From: Methylophilus sp. 42
GTDB lineage: Bacteria; Pseudomonadota; Gammaproteobacteria; Burkholderiales; Methylophilaceae
Assembly: GCF_000384155.1 (NCBI RefSeq)
Contig: NZ_KB913031.1
Location: 2,660,961-2,724,960 of the forward strand
Length of the DNA: 64,000 bases
Direction: 5' to 3'
Part shown: one piece after another, positions 9,267 to 17,498 of the stretch
Layout of the letters: the number at the start of each line of letters is the position of its first letter
Position numbering within the stretch: position 1 is the first letter of the stretch
Translations under genes and position numbers: made by a program
Notes under the pieces: model-generated
The model's input: only the letters and a program-made list of their open reading frames with translations
The model's database searches: none
Told to the model about the DNA's origin: nothing

Positions 9267-11210
9267 ATGTCTAATAAAACTTTCGGAACTGAGTTAACAC
9301 CAATATCCCAAATATTTCAGGATAGATTATTTACTATTCCAGATTATCAACGTGGATATGCTTGGGAAAAAAAACAAATAGATGAGTTACTAAAGGATAT
9401 TGACCATTTACTCAACGATGATGAAGCGCTACGTCACTATACTGGCACATTAGTATTAAACAGAAATATAAATGCGCAAAATGAAGAATACTATATTGTA
9501 GATGGACAGCAACGCCTCACGACTCTGATTATTTTCATCAAGGTATTGAGTGACCAACTGCAAGAGGAAACAGAACGTAATGAGCTGCATGAATTGTATT
9601 TAAGACGCGGTTCTATAGGAAATCAAAGACCTGTATTACGTCTTAACTCAGACACTTATCGTTTCTTTGAAAAGGTAATAATTGGTAATGAAACTATAAA
9701 TAGTAATCCGCCCACTTTAGAAGCTCATAACCGCCTGTTCGATGTGCAAAAACTCATACGCAAATGGCTCTTGGATAAAATAAGTTCAGGGATAAGCGTC
9801 GCAGTTATTCGAAATATCCTTGAGAACAAACTAGGGTTTCTAATTTACGCACCAAAGCAAGATGCCGAAACTGGAATAATGTTTGAGGTAATTAACAATA
9901 GAGGAAAACCTCTTAGTGAATTAGAGAAAGTAAAAAATTACCTTATTTATTGCAGTGTAAAACTCTCAGCGGCGGTATTACGTTCAGACATTGATACATC
10001 TTGGTCAAATATTCTACGCATGCTGAATACAGCAGGTAAAACCACCCCGTCTGATGAAGGGGGCTTTTTACGGTATTGCGTAACAGTTCACTTTAGATTG
10101 AATAAAACAGATAGCCAATATGGATACGAAGAGCTAAAAAAGCGTATAAATATCGATAAGGCAATGATAGATCAGGCGTTTAAAGATGAAGCTGTCAAAA
10201 AAATAGCAGATTTCGTTACCTTTTTAGACACTGCTGCGCTATGGTATTCACGTTTATATGGCCAACAACATAAAGATCTAGATATTCGCCTTTCAGCGAT
10301 ATTGAACCAAATTCGAGCTCAAGAACAACACGCTTCCATCATGCCTCTGTTTTTGGCTTTAGTAATTAATCTACAGCAAATAGACCGTTTGATTCAATTA
10401 TTAATGCTTCTAGAAATACTTAATTTCAGAGTCTACATGACGAGAAACATGACTGCTCGCAATGATACTGGTCAAGGTGACCTATACTCCTATGCCTCTA
10501 AATACTACCACTCTCAACTCCTAGACAACTATGCTGAGGAATTTCCCAGCTTGCCTTTAAATCAAGAAAACGCACTGGAGTCCTTATTAGTAAAGTTTGT
10601 ATTATGGTACTCGTCTGATGAAAGGTTTAAGAACTCGTTTACTTTAGAACATGATAGTCCAGACGACTTCTATCGGTGGGGAGGATTACGTTATTTTTTA
10701 ATGACGTATGAAGCCACCCTTCAACCAAATAAAACAATCCAAATAGACAAAATCTTACTATCAAGAAAAGATGGAAAGTCAGCTGATTACTTATCTGTTG
10801 AACACTTATGGGCTCTTGAAAATAGAAATCAAATTGGAGAAAACACGCGCAAGGTTGATAGGTTTGAAAAAAGAAGACTTGGAAACTTTGTTCTTCTCGA
10901 ATTAAGGTTAAATATACAAGGATACAAAGACAATTTAGAGCACAAACTGAAAAAATATTTAGAAGGCTTGGATAATGAGCCTGCAACAGATCTTGAGCAG
11001 GTACGAAGGATGGCGAGAGATGCGAAGAAAATATTTAGCAAATTTGAGAATAAAACAAAAAGTAAAAACTACTATTTAAGTCTTTACAGAGAGTTAAACA
11101 AACTTCAAGAGAATCATTATATTAATTTTGCAGAAAATCGCTGGTCTATAAAGAAGTTTCTTAATTACAAAGAGCATAAAAAAGCTCTATTAGATGAAAA
11201 CGAGGGATAG
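9267..11210 (+). CDS. DUF262/DUF1524 protein, candidate GmrSD/SspE-like defence nuclease
   Basis: A 647-residue protein with the architecture of GmrSD-type IV restriction enzymes and related phage-defence proteins. The N-terminal DUF262 has FTIPDYQRGYAW (22-33) and the ParB-like DGQQR nucleotide motif (79-83), then the conserved NNRGKPLSELEKVKNYL (about 207-225). The C-terminal part resembles DUF1524, an HNH-like nuclease: VEHLWA (about 511-516) keeps the motif His, followed by RRLGNFVLLE (about 535-545). The usual HxxP proline is Ala here, and the usual HRLGN is RRLGN, so catalysis needs testing. Base composition is clearly AT-richer than all neighbours, suggesting acquisition. It stands alone, with no restriction-modification, Dnd or Ssp partner, and its stop abuts the stop of yjdM with no gap. 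Cleavage of modified phage DNA is inference from the family. Confidence 0.85.
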   Translation: MSNKTFGTELTPISQIFQDRLFTIPDYQRGYAWEKKQIDELLKDIDHLLNDDEALRHYTGTLVLNRNINAQNEEYYIVDGQQRLTTLIIFIKVLSDQLQEETERNELHELYLRRGSIGNQRPVLRLNSDTYRFFEKVIIGNETINSNPPTLEAHNRLFDVQKLIRKWLLDKISSGISVAVIRNILENKLGFLIYAPKQDAETGIMFEVINNRGKPLSELEKVKNYLIYCSVKLSAAVLRSDIDTSWSNILRMLNTAGKTTPSDEGGFLRYCVTVHFRLNKTDSQYGYEELKKRINIDKAMIDQAFKDEAVKKIADFVTFLDTAALWYSRLYGQQHKDLDIRLSAILNQIRAQEQHASIMPLFLALVINLQQIDRLIQLLMLLEILNFRVYMTRNMTARNDTGQGDLYSYASKYYHSQLLDNYAEEFPSLPLNQENALESLLVKFVLWYSSDERFKNSFTLEHDSPDDFYRWGGLRYFLMTYEATLQPNKTIQIDKILLSRKDGKSADYLSVEHLWALENRNQIGENTRKVDRFEKRRLGNFVLLELRLNIQGYKDNLEHKLKKYLEGLDNEPATDLEQVRRMARDAKKIFSKFENKTKSKNYYLSLYRELNKLQENHYINFAENRWSIKKFLNYKEHKKALLDENEG

Positions 11211-11549
11211 TTAAGCTTTCTTCACGAACGTTGACTTCAATTTCATCGCGCCAAACCCATCAATCTTGCAGTCGATATCATGGTCACCATCGACCAAGCG
11301 GATGTTTTTGACTTTAGTACCGACCTTCACCACTGATGAAGAGCCTTTGACTTTAAGGTCTTTGATCACAGTAATCGTATCGCCATCTTGCAGCACGTTG
11401 CCGTTGGCATCACGCACAACTTTAACCTCGTCTGAATCTGTTGCTGCAACCTTGCTCCATTCATTTGCGCATTCCGGGCAGATGTAGTTATCACCGTCTT
11501 CGTAGGTGTATTCGGATTGGCATTGTGGGCAGGCTGGTAATGTAGACAT
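11211..11549 (-). CDS. yjdM: YjdM/PhnA-family zinc-ribbon protein
   Basis: A 112-residue protein of the PhnA/YjdM family. The N-terminal zinc ribbon has C7-x2-C10 and C24-x2-C27, and the C-terminal SH3-like beta domain (about 40-112) includes the family signature [20 protein letters not shown]. Despite the old name 'alkylphosphonate uptake protein', the family does not have an established phosphonate role. It is convergent with the DUF262 gene, whose stop codon is immediately adjacent; no terminator lies between them. Confidence 0.92.
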   Translation of the reverse strand: MSTLPACPQCQSEYTYEDGDNYICPECANEWSKVAATDSDEVKVVRDANGNVLQDGDTITVIKDLKVKGSSSVVKVGTKVKNIRLVDGDHDIDCKIDGFGAMKLKSTFVKKA

Positions 11550-11653
11550 ACGGACTTTCTTGGTGCAAACAATAAAACCATATATTTTACAGGGTTATTA
11601 TTGAATACCCTAGTTCGCTTGTCGCGCAAAGCAATTGACTAACGACAGGCGTA

Positions 11654-11684
11654 AAAAAACCGCTTCACGAGGAAGCGGTTTTTT
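11654..11684 (-). terminator. Terminator of tkt
   Basis: An inverted repeat AAAAAACCGCTTC / GAAGCGGTTTTTT with a 5-nt loop lies 19 bp beyond the tkt stop; on the minus strand the stem runs into a T-tract. It could also act on the plus strand. Confidence 0.9.
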
Positions 11685-11702
11685 ATCGGTTAAGCTGTCT
11701 GA

Positions 11703-13685
11703 TTACAGAACAGATTTAACAGTTGCTACAACATTCTCAACTGTGAAGCCGAAGTGTTTTAACAGCACGCCGCCTGGAGCAGACTCACCGAATGTGTCGA
11801 TACCGACAACAGCACCTTCCAAACCAACATACTTACGCCAGAAGTCTGGGTGAGCAGCTTCAACAGCCACGCGTTTAACGCCTGGTGTCAATACGCTGTC
11901 TTTGTAAGCTTGGTCTTGGCGGTCGAATACGTTGGTGGATGGCATTGAAACCACACGCACTTTAGTACCCGCTGCGTTCAACTCGGCAGCTGCTTGAATA
12001 GCCAGATCCAACTCGGAACCGTTAGCTATGATGATAACTTGTGCGCCAGCCACGTCAGAGAACACGTAGCCACCTTTACGGATCAAGTCGAAGTCTTTGC
12101 TGTCGTGCTTGATACCTGGCACAGCTTGACGGCTCAATACCAAGCTGGTTGGGCCTTCAGTACGCTCTACTGCAGCAACCCATGCAACGGTTGTTTCTGT
12201 AGAGTCAGCTGGACGCCATACATCCATACGAGGAATCAGACGCAAGCCAGAAGTGTTTTCAACTGGTTGGTGTGTAGGACCATCTTCACCTTGACCGATA
12301 GAGTCATGGGTCAGTACGTAAACCACACGTTGATGCATCAACGCAGACATACGCATGCCGTTTTTCATGTAGTCAGAGAACATGTGGAAAGTACCGCCGT
12401 ATGGCAACAAGCCACCGTGCAATGCCATACCGTTCATGATGGCAGCCATACCGAACTCACGTACACCGTAAGAGATGTAGTTGCCTGGCTCTTTACCACT
12501 CACGTGTTTGAACTCTTTAGCTGCTGTCAGGTTTGAACCTGTCAAGTCAGCTGAACCGCCCAGGAATTCTGGCAAGATTGGCGCCAAAGCAGTAATTGCT
12601 TTTTGTGAAGCTTGACGAGTAGCCAATTTCTCAGCTTTTTCGTTAGTTTCGGCAATGATTGCGTCAGTCAATGCTTTCCAGTTAGCTGGCAATTCACCTG
12701 CCATACGGCGTTTGAATTCTGCAGCTTCTGCTGGGAATGCTTTTTCGTAAGCAGCGAACTTGTCGTTCCATGCAGACTCACGTGCAGCACCTTTGGCTTT
12801 TTGATCCCAGCCAGCGTATACGTCAGCAGGAATTACGAATGGCTCATGTGGCCAGCCGATTTCAGCACGGGTTGCAGCAACTTCTGCGTCGCCCAGTGCG
12901 GAACCGTGACAGTCGTGTGAACCGGATTTGTTTGGAGAACCTTTACCGATGATGGTTTTGCAGCAGATCAGTGATGGTTTGTCAGTCACTGATTTAGCTT
13001 CGTCAACGGCTTTTTGAATCGCAGCCTGGTCGTGACCATCTACTGAAACAACGTGCCAGCCGTATGCTTTGAAGCGGCCTGCGGTGTCGTCTGTGTACCA
13101 GCCTTCGATGTGGCCGTCGATAGAAATACCGTTGTCATCCCAGAAAGCAACCAATTTGCCCAGGCCCCATGTACCAGCCAAAGCACAAGCTTCGTGAGAA
13201 ACGCCTTCCATCATACAACCGTCGCCCAGGAACACGTATGTGTAGTGGTCAACGATGTCGTGGCCTGGCTTGTTGAACTGGCTAGCCAGCAATTTTTCAG
13301 CCATCGCGAAACCAACGCCGTTAGCGATACCTTGGCCCAATGGACCAGTAGTGGTTTCTACGCCTGGTGCGTAGCTAAACTCAGGGTGACCAGCACACTT
13401 GGAGTGCAATTGACGGAAAGTTTTGATGTCGTCGATAGATACATCGTAACCTGTCAGGTGCAGCAAGGAGTAAATCAGCATAGAGCCATGGCCGTTAGAC
13501 AACACGAAGCGGTCACGGTTAGCCCATTGTGGGTTAGTTGGGTTGTGGCTGAGGTTGTGGTTCCACACTACTTCAGCAATTTCAGCCATGCCCATAGGTG
13601 CGCCTGGGTGACCGGAATTTGCTTTTTGTACAGCGTCCATGCTCAGAGCACGGATGGCGTTGCACAAGTCGACACGAGTTGCCAT
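11703..13685 (-). CDS. tkt: Transketolase
   Basis: ThDP enzyme that moves two-carbon units between sugar phosphates. In a ribulose-monophosphate-cycle methylotroph it would help regenerate the formaldehyde acceptor (inference). At 660 residues it has the expected length. The N-terminal ThDP domain has SGHPGAPMG and the [13 protein letters not shown] motif, the middle pyrimidine-binding domain contains [13 protein letters not shown], and a C-terminal domain follows. The start at 13685 (MATRVD) was chosen over an upstream ATG because AGGGAGA precedes it at ideal spacing. It is monocistronic, and its codon use looks strongly biased, as in a highly expressed gene. Confidence 0.97.
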   Translation of the reverse strand: MATRVDLCNAIRALSMDAVQKANSGHPGAPMGMAEIAEVVWNHNLSHNPTNPQWANRDRFVLSNGHGSMLIYSLLHLTGYDVSIDDIKTFRQLHSKCAGHPEFSYAPGVETTTGPLGQGIANGVGFAMAEKLLASQFNKPGHDIVDHYTYVFLGDGCMMEGVSHEACALAGTWGLGKLVAFWDDNGISIDGHIEGWYTDDTAGRFKAYGWHVVSVDGHDQAAIQKAVDEAKSVTDKPSLICCKTIIGKGSPNKSGSHDCHGSALGDAEVAATRAEIGWPHEPFVIPADVYAGWDQKAKGAARESAWNDKFAAYEKAFPAEAAEFKRRMAGELPANWKALTDAIIAETNEKAEKLATRQASQKAITALAPILPEFLGGSADLTGSNLTAAKEFKHVSGKEPGNYISYGVREFGMAAIMNGMALHGGLLPYGGTFHMFSDYMKNGMRMSALMHQRVVYVLTHDSIGQGEDGPTHQPVENTSGLRLIPRMDVWRPADSTETTVAWVAAVERTEGPTSLVLSRQAVPGIKHDSKDFDLIRKGGYVFSDVAGAQVIIIANGSELDLAIQAAAELNAAGTKVRVVSMPSTNVFDRQDQAYKDSVLTPGVKRVAVEAAHPDFWRKYVGLEGAVVGIDTFGESAPGGVLLKHFGFTVENVVATVKSVL

Positions 13686-13955
13686 TGTTTTCTCCCTAGA
13701 GTGAAAGTGAGCGGTCTTACACAAAATGCTGCAAAACCTTGATTGAATTCTTTAAAAAGGCCAGAAAACCCGCCTTTTACGGAAAGGCTAGATTATTCAC
13801 TAGAACCCGTTTTTCTTCAAGCGTTAATCACCTTTTTCTCATGATGGTTTTGCGATGGCTGACCTATGAAAAAGGTCATTCTGCTGCCTGCAAGGGTAGC
13901 TTTCAGCGAGGGTTTCCCCTACCATGACAAAACATTGATAGCAAAGGAAGTAATG

Positions 13956-14507
13956 ATGTCTGACGAACGAATTATCATGCGTGTGGGTGAAGCTCTGGTC
14001 GCTGGCGGCCCACCCGGCACAGCTGCCGAACCTGAAGTGGCGATTGGCGAAATGAACGGGCCCATGGGCACAGCATTTGCCAACCTGCTCGGTGACCAGG
14101 TTAAAGGCCACACCCGTGTGCTGGCGATTATGAATACCGACATTATGGTGCGCCCGGCGACCCTGATGGTGAGCAAGGTGACGGTGAAAGACCCACGCTA
14201 TACCAATATCTTGATGGGCACCGTGCAAGGTGCAATTGCCAACGGTGTGCTGGATGCCGTGCGTAGCGGTGATATCCCGAAAGAGAAAGCCAACGACCTG
14301 GGCATTATCGTCTCCGTGTGGCTAAGCCCGGCGATTCTGGAACAGGAAAAAATCGACCACAAAGCCCTGTTTGATATTCACCGTGAAGCGACTTTCAAGG
14401 CCATTCAAAAAGCCTTGCGCAATGAGCCTAGCATTGATTGGTTATTGGAAAACCAGGAGAAAATCGTGCATAAGTATTACCAGATGGGCTTAGATGGAAA
14501 GATCTAA
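13956..14507 (+). CDS. Formaldehyde-activating enzyme (Fae) homologue, divergent
   Basis: A 183-residue protein of the Fae family, whose founding member condenses formaldehyde with tetrahydromethanopterin. Family features visible are VGEALVAGG (10-18), GTAFANLL (about 38-45), NTDIMVRPATLMVSKVTV (about 60-77, matching the conserved PxTLMxxKVT) and the QxGxAxGVxDAV-like TVQGAIANGVLDAV. In my hand alignment Glu25 takes the place of the histidine proposed as the catalytic acid in authentic Fae. This groups it with the paralogues often called Fae2/Fae3, whose roles are less clear. The start at 13956 was chosen because AAAGGAAG lies at the right distance; an ATG one codon upstream is possible. It is divergent from tkt. 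Confidence 0.82.
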   Translation: MSDERIIMRVGEALVAGGPPGTAAEPEVAIGEMNGPMGTAFANLLGDQVKGHTRVLAIMNTDIMVRPATLMVSKVTVKDPRYTNILMGTVQGAIANGVLDAVRSGDIPKEKANDLGIIVSVWLSPAILEQEKIDHKALFDIHREATFKAIQKALRNEPSIDWLLENQEKIVHKYYQMGLDGKI

Positions 14508-14544
14508 AAGCATGGCAAAATATAAAAGCCTGCCAAGATTTAAA

Positions 14545-14580
14545 TAATAAAAAAGGATGCCCAGGCATCCTTTTTTATTA
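14545..14580. terminator. Bidirectional terminator between the Fae homologue and the Gfo/Idh gene
   Basis: GGATGC / GCATCC with a 4-nt loop is extended by a perfectly paired run of A's and T's (AATAAAAAA / TTTTTTATT), giving a U-tract on both strands between convergent genes. Confidence 0.9.
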
Positions 14581-14588
14581 AGCTCACT

Positions 14589-15602
14589 TTAGCGCTTTAA
14601 CGCCGTGATCACCGCTTCAATCGCCTTGCAGTTACCGCGTGCATCATCAAAGGTCAGCAACGGTGTTTTGCCATAAAGCACGCAATCACTAAAGTGCTCA
14701 ATCTCTAAATTAAAATGGTTGGCTTTGGGCAACACGATGGTTTCTGATTTGCCACCGGCCTCCCAGCTAATCACCGGGTCATCACCTGGGTACGCCCACA
14801 TATTGTGGCACTTGATCCAGCCTTTATCGCCAATGATTTCATACTCAGCTTTGCGGCCACGCTCGAAGCTGACATCAAAGTTGCCAAAACGTGCGCGACC
14901 TTGCGCATCCGGCCCAAAATCGAGCACACCACTGGCCACCACATCCGCACCATGTTCATTCAGTTTGCCATAAGCCACCACATGTTGCGGTTCGGCAGGC
15001 ACATTGTCTTTGCCAAAACACCAGCGCAAAGCATGTATCGCATAAGGCCCAATATCCCACATGGCACCACCACCGTTTGCCATATCACGGTTGATGCGGT
15101 ACATACGCGACGGCGCCATCAGGAACGAAAAACTGGCGCGACAGGACAATACATCACCGATCAGGCCGGAGGCCACCAGCTCGGCAACTTTGGCATGCTG
15201 CGGATGAAAGCGGTACATAAAGCCTTCCATCACCGTCAAGCCTTTGGCTTTGGCCGCGGACTCAATAGTATCGATATCAGCCAGATTAGTGGTCATCGGT
15301 TTTTCAATCAGCACATGTTTGCCCGCCTGAATCGCCTTCAGCGCCCATTCAGCATGCTCCTCGTTGGCCATCGGGCAATACACGGCTTCAACATTACTGT
15401 CAGCCAGCAGGCTATCCATGTCGTCATAGCAAGCGACACCGCCGAGGTTGGGCGCATATTTATCCAGCGTCGCTTTGGCTGCCCCGGCGCGGCGGCTGGC
15501 AACCGCCACCAGTTGCGAGTTTGCGGCCTCAACAATGGCGGGCAGCAACCGCTCATTGACCCGCGCAGCCCCGAGAATGCCCCATTTAAGTTGTTTTTGC
15601 AT
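14589..15602 (-). CDS. Gfo/Idh/MocA-family oxidoreductase
   Basis: NAD(P)-dependent dehydrogenase of 337 residues, the usual family size. The N-terminal Rossmann domain begins WGILGAARVNERLLPAI, and the conserved EKP lysine motif (HVLIEKPM) lies near residue 99. The C-terminal alpha/beta domain includes GGAMWDIGPYAIHALRW, typical of the active-site helix. The substrate, probably a sugar or cyclitol, cannot be read from the sequence. The start is supported by AAAGGG upstream. It is preceded on the same strand by nsrR-hmp about 80 bp away. Confidence 0.88.
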   Translation of the reverse strand: MQKQLKWGILGAARVNERLLPAIVEAANSQLVAVASRRAGAAKATLDKYAPNLGGVACYDDMDSLLADSNVEAVYCPMANEEHAEWALKAIQAGKHVLIEKPMTTNLADIDTIESAAKAKGLTVMEGFMYRFHPQHAKVAELVASGLIGDVLSCRASFSFLMAPSRMYRINRDMANGGGAMWDIGPYAIHALRWCFGKDNVPAEPQHVVAYGKLNEHGADVVASGVLDFGPDAQGRARFGNFDVSFERGRKAEYEIIGDKGWIKCHNMWAYPGDDPVISWEAGGKSETIVLPKANHFNLEIEHFSDCVLYGKTPLLTFDDARGNCKAIEAVITALKR

Positions 15603-15682
15603 GCTTGAACCCTTTCCAGGCGCTGATCGAAGACCGTCATTCTAACGCCAGTTTATGAATACCGCTGCTTTTGTACATGCCG

Positions 15683-16882
15683 CTAAGACACCTGGTTCAG
15701 GCTTTCGGGGCCAAACACTTCGCGATGAATGTGCTGTGGCGGGACACCCAGCGCCAGCAATCCCTGCCATTGTTCGATCATAAACGGCAGCGGGCCACAC
15801 AGATAATACTCAGCATTGAGTGCGGCATTGAATGGCCACTCAGCCAAACGCATACGTCCTGCCTGAACCAAACGCTCTGCCGCAAAGCCCGGCTTATCTT
15901 CAATATATAAGGCCAAATTCAGCGCTGGCAGTTGCCCGGTACTGGCAATCAGCTCATCCAGATGCGGTACATGCTGCAAACTGCGGCCAGCATGTAAAAA
16001 CCAGACATCGCGTGTGGATTGGTCACGCACCAGCGTCTTCAACATCGACAACATGGGGGTGATACCAACGCCAGCCGAAATCAGCACCAACGGCTGCTTT
16101 GCCTTGAGGTCAGGGGTGAATTCGCCATAAGGATGGCTGATCAGCAATTTTCCGCTCACCGCTGCGTTCTGATGTAGCCAGTTAGACACCGTACCCTGTG
16201 GCGTGTGTGTATCGCCTGCTTCACATTTGACACTGATACGGTAGCCAGCGTTTTGCTCGGCATCTGACAGGCTGTATTGGCGGATCTGACGCAAACCATC
16301 AGGCAAGGTAACAGCAACGCTGATATATTGCCCGGCCTTGAACGCGGGCAATGCCTGATCTTCGGCCGCTAACTGAATCGACAGAATACCGTCTGCGGTT
16401 GGGTTGACCTCAGTGATATGCGCAGCTATCCATTGGTCTGCCGCATAGCCAGTGCTTTGATATAGCCTGGCTTCGGCAGCGATAAATTCCCCGGCCAACA
16501 ACCAGTAAGCCTCATCCCAGGCCGCGATCAGGGGTGGCGTGGCGGCCTCCCCCAACACTTCGGCAATCGCCCCCAGCAAATGACGCCCCACAATCGGGTA
16601 ATGCGCTGGCTTGATGCCTACCGCAGCATGTTTGTGCACAATACGGTCAATCACTGGCTGCAGTACATGGGCCTGGTCAATATTGGCCGCATAGGCAAAT
16701 ACCGCCGCGGCCAGCGATTGCTGCTGGCTACCATTGGCCTGGTTGCCCATATTGAACAGATGCTTCAACTCGGGATGCGCGTTAAACATATTGTGGTAAA
16801 ACGTGGTGGTAATCGCCAAACCATGTGCTTGCAACACGGGCACACTGGCTTGGATATACGGACGGGCAGCACTGGATAACAT
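15683..16882 (-). CDS. hmp: Flavohaemoprotein, nitric oxide dioxygenase
   Basis: Converts NO to nitrate with O2 and NAD(P)H. The 399-residue protein has the full three-domain layout: an N-terminal globin domain with the proximal His in VHKHAAVGIKPAHYPIVG, an FAD-binding barrel with RQYSLSDA (about residue 205-212), and a C-terminal NAD-binding domain starting LVLISAGVGITPMLSML. The start at 16882 was chosen over one at 16903 because AAAGGAG is at ideal spacing there. nsrR lies just upstream on the same strand, and an NsrR-type operator sits 18 nt upstream of the start, so repression relieved by NO is expected. Confidence 0.95.
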   Translation of the reverse strand: MLSSAARPYIQASVPVLQAHGLAITTTFYHNMFNAHPELKHLFNMGNQANGSQQQSLAAAVFAYAANIDQAHVLQPVIDRIVHKHAAVGIKPAHYPIVGRHLLGAIAEVLGEAATPPLIAAWDEAYWLLAGEFIAAEARLYQSTGYAADQWIAAHITEVNPTADGILSIQLAAEDQALPAFKAGQYISVAVTLPDGLRQIRQYSLSDAEQNAGYRISVKCEAGDTHTPQGTVSNWLHQNAAVSGKLLISHPYGEFTPDLKAKQPLVLISAGVGITPMLSMLKTLVRDQSTRDVWFLHAGRSLQHVPHLDELIASTGQLPALNLALYIEDKPGFAAERLVQAGRMRLAEWPFNAALNAEYYLCGPLPFMIEQWQGLLALGVPPQHIHREVFGPESLNQVS

Positions 16883-16899
16883 AAACACTCCTTTAACTA

Positions 16900-16915
16900 G
16901 CATTTAAAATGAAAC
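16900..16915 (-). promoter_or_regulatory. NsrR-type operator before hmp
   Basis: GCATTTAAAATGAAAC matches the NsrR half-site pattern (yATTTnAAATr) and agrees at 14 of 16 positions with the reverse complement of the site between nsrR and nnrS. It lies between nsrR and the hmp start. Confidence 0.72.
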
Positions 16916-16972
16916 ATTTAATGTAAAAAAATGGTCTTTTAAAAAAAGACCGCTCACTCAAATCACTGCAAT

Positions 16973-17413
16973 CTATGCCGCATGGGCTTTGTGCATAAAA
17001 ATAATTTTGTCCCTGGTATTGTTGTTGACGATATCCAGCAGGCGATGTTGATTCATGTGGGTATAAAAAGATTCCAACCCCGCCTGCAAAGCATCTTTGA
17101 GCAGGCAATTGCCATGAAACTGGCACACCGGCTTCTCGCAATTAATCAACTCAGTCGTATTTTCAAGCTCGCGCAAAATATTGCCTATGCGCAAATTGAG
17201 CGAATCCGGATTCAACTCCAGCCCGCCATTGCGGCCACGTGTCGCCTTGATCCAGCCCAGTTTATTCAGGCGTGTAATCACTTTAATCAGGTGGTTACGC
17301 GGTAAATCAAACGTCGTAGCGATCTCGTCTATGGTCACCTGCTGACCAAAGCGTGACTGCGACAAATACATGAGTACGCGCAGGCCAATATCGGTAAATT
17401 TGTTGAGTTGCAT
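16973..17413 (-). CDS. nsrR: NO-sensing Rrf2-family repressor
   Basis: A 146-residue Rrf2 regulator that holds an Fe-S cluster and loses DNA binding when NO reacts with it. The winged-helix domain spans about residues 1-75 (VTIDEIATTFDLPRNHLIKV). The three cluster cysteines are C92, C97 and C103 in the pattern CEKPVC-x5-C, which is characteristic of NsrR rather than IscR. Neighbours hmp and nnrS are known NsrR targets, and both have matching operator sequences here. It is divergent from nnrS, with one operator in the shared 85-bp region, suggesting autoregulation. Confidence 0.93.
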   Translation of the reverse strand: MQLNKFTDIGLRVLMYLSQSRFGQQVTIDEIATTFDLPRNHLIKVITRLNKLGWIKATRGRNGGLELNPDSLNLRIGNILRELENTTELINCEKPVCQFHGNCLLKDALQAGLESFYTHMNQHRLLDIVNNNTRDKIIFMHKAHAA

Positions 17414-17430
17414 GTCTGCATTCTAAATAT

Positions 17431-17449
17431 GTTTCATTTACAATGCAAC
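17431..17449. promoter_or_regulatory. NsrR-type operator shared by nsrR and nnrS
   Basis: GTTTCATTTACAATGCAAC lies in the intergenic region between the divergent genes. Its reverse complement matches the hmp site at 14 of 16 positions. Confidence 0.68.
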
Positions 17450-17498
17450 TTTAAATTGCTATGCTGATATGCATTGCCAGTCTCCAAGGAGCATCCAT

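Noticed and set aside
13053-13742. A 229-codon open frame opposite tkt
   Set aside because: It is fully antisense to tkt and its start region; it has no ribosome-binding site or recognisable motif.
13739-13927. A 62-codon frame in the tkt/Fae-homologue intergenic region
   Set aside because: No ribosome-binding site and no plausible protein features; the region more likely holds the two divergent promoters.
13800-13950. Possible riboswitch upstream of the Fae homologue
   Set aside because: Short inverted repeats (GGTAG/CTACC) are present, but none of the conserved cores of known riboswitch classes could be recognised.
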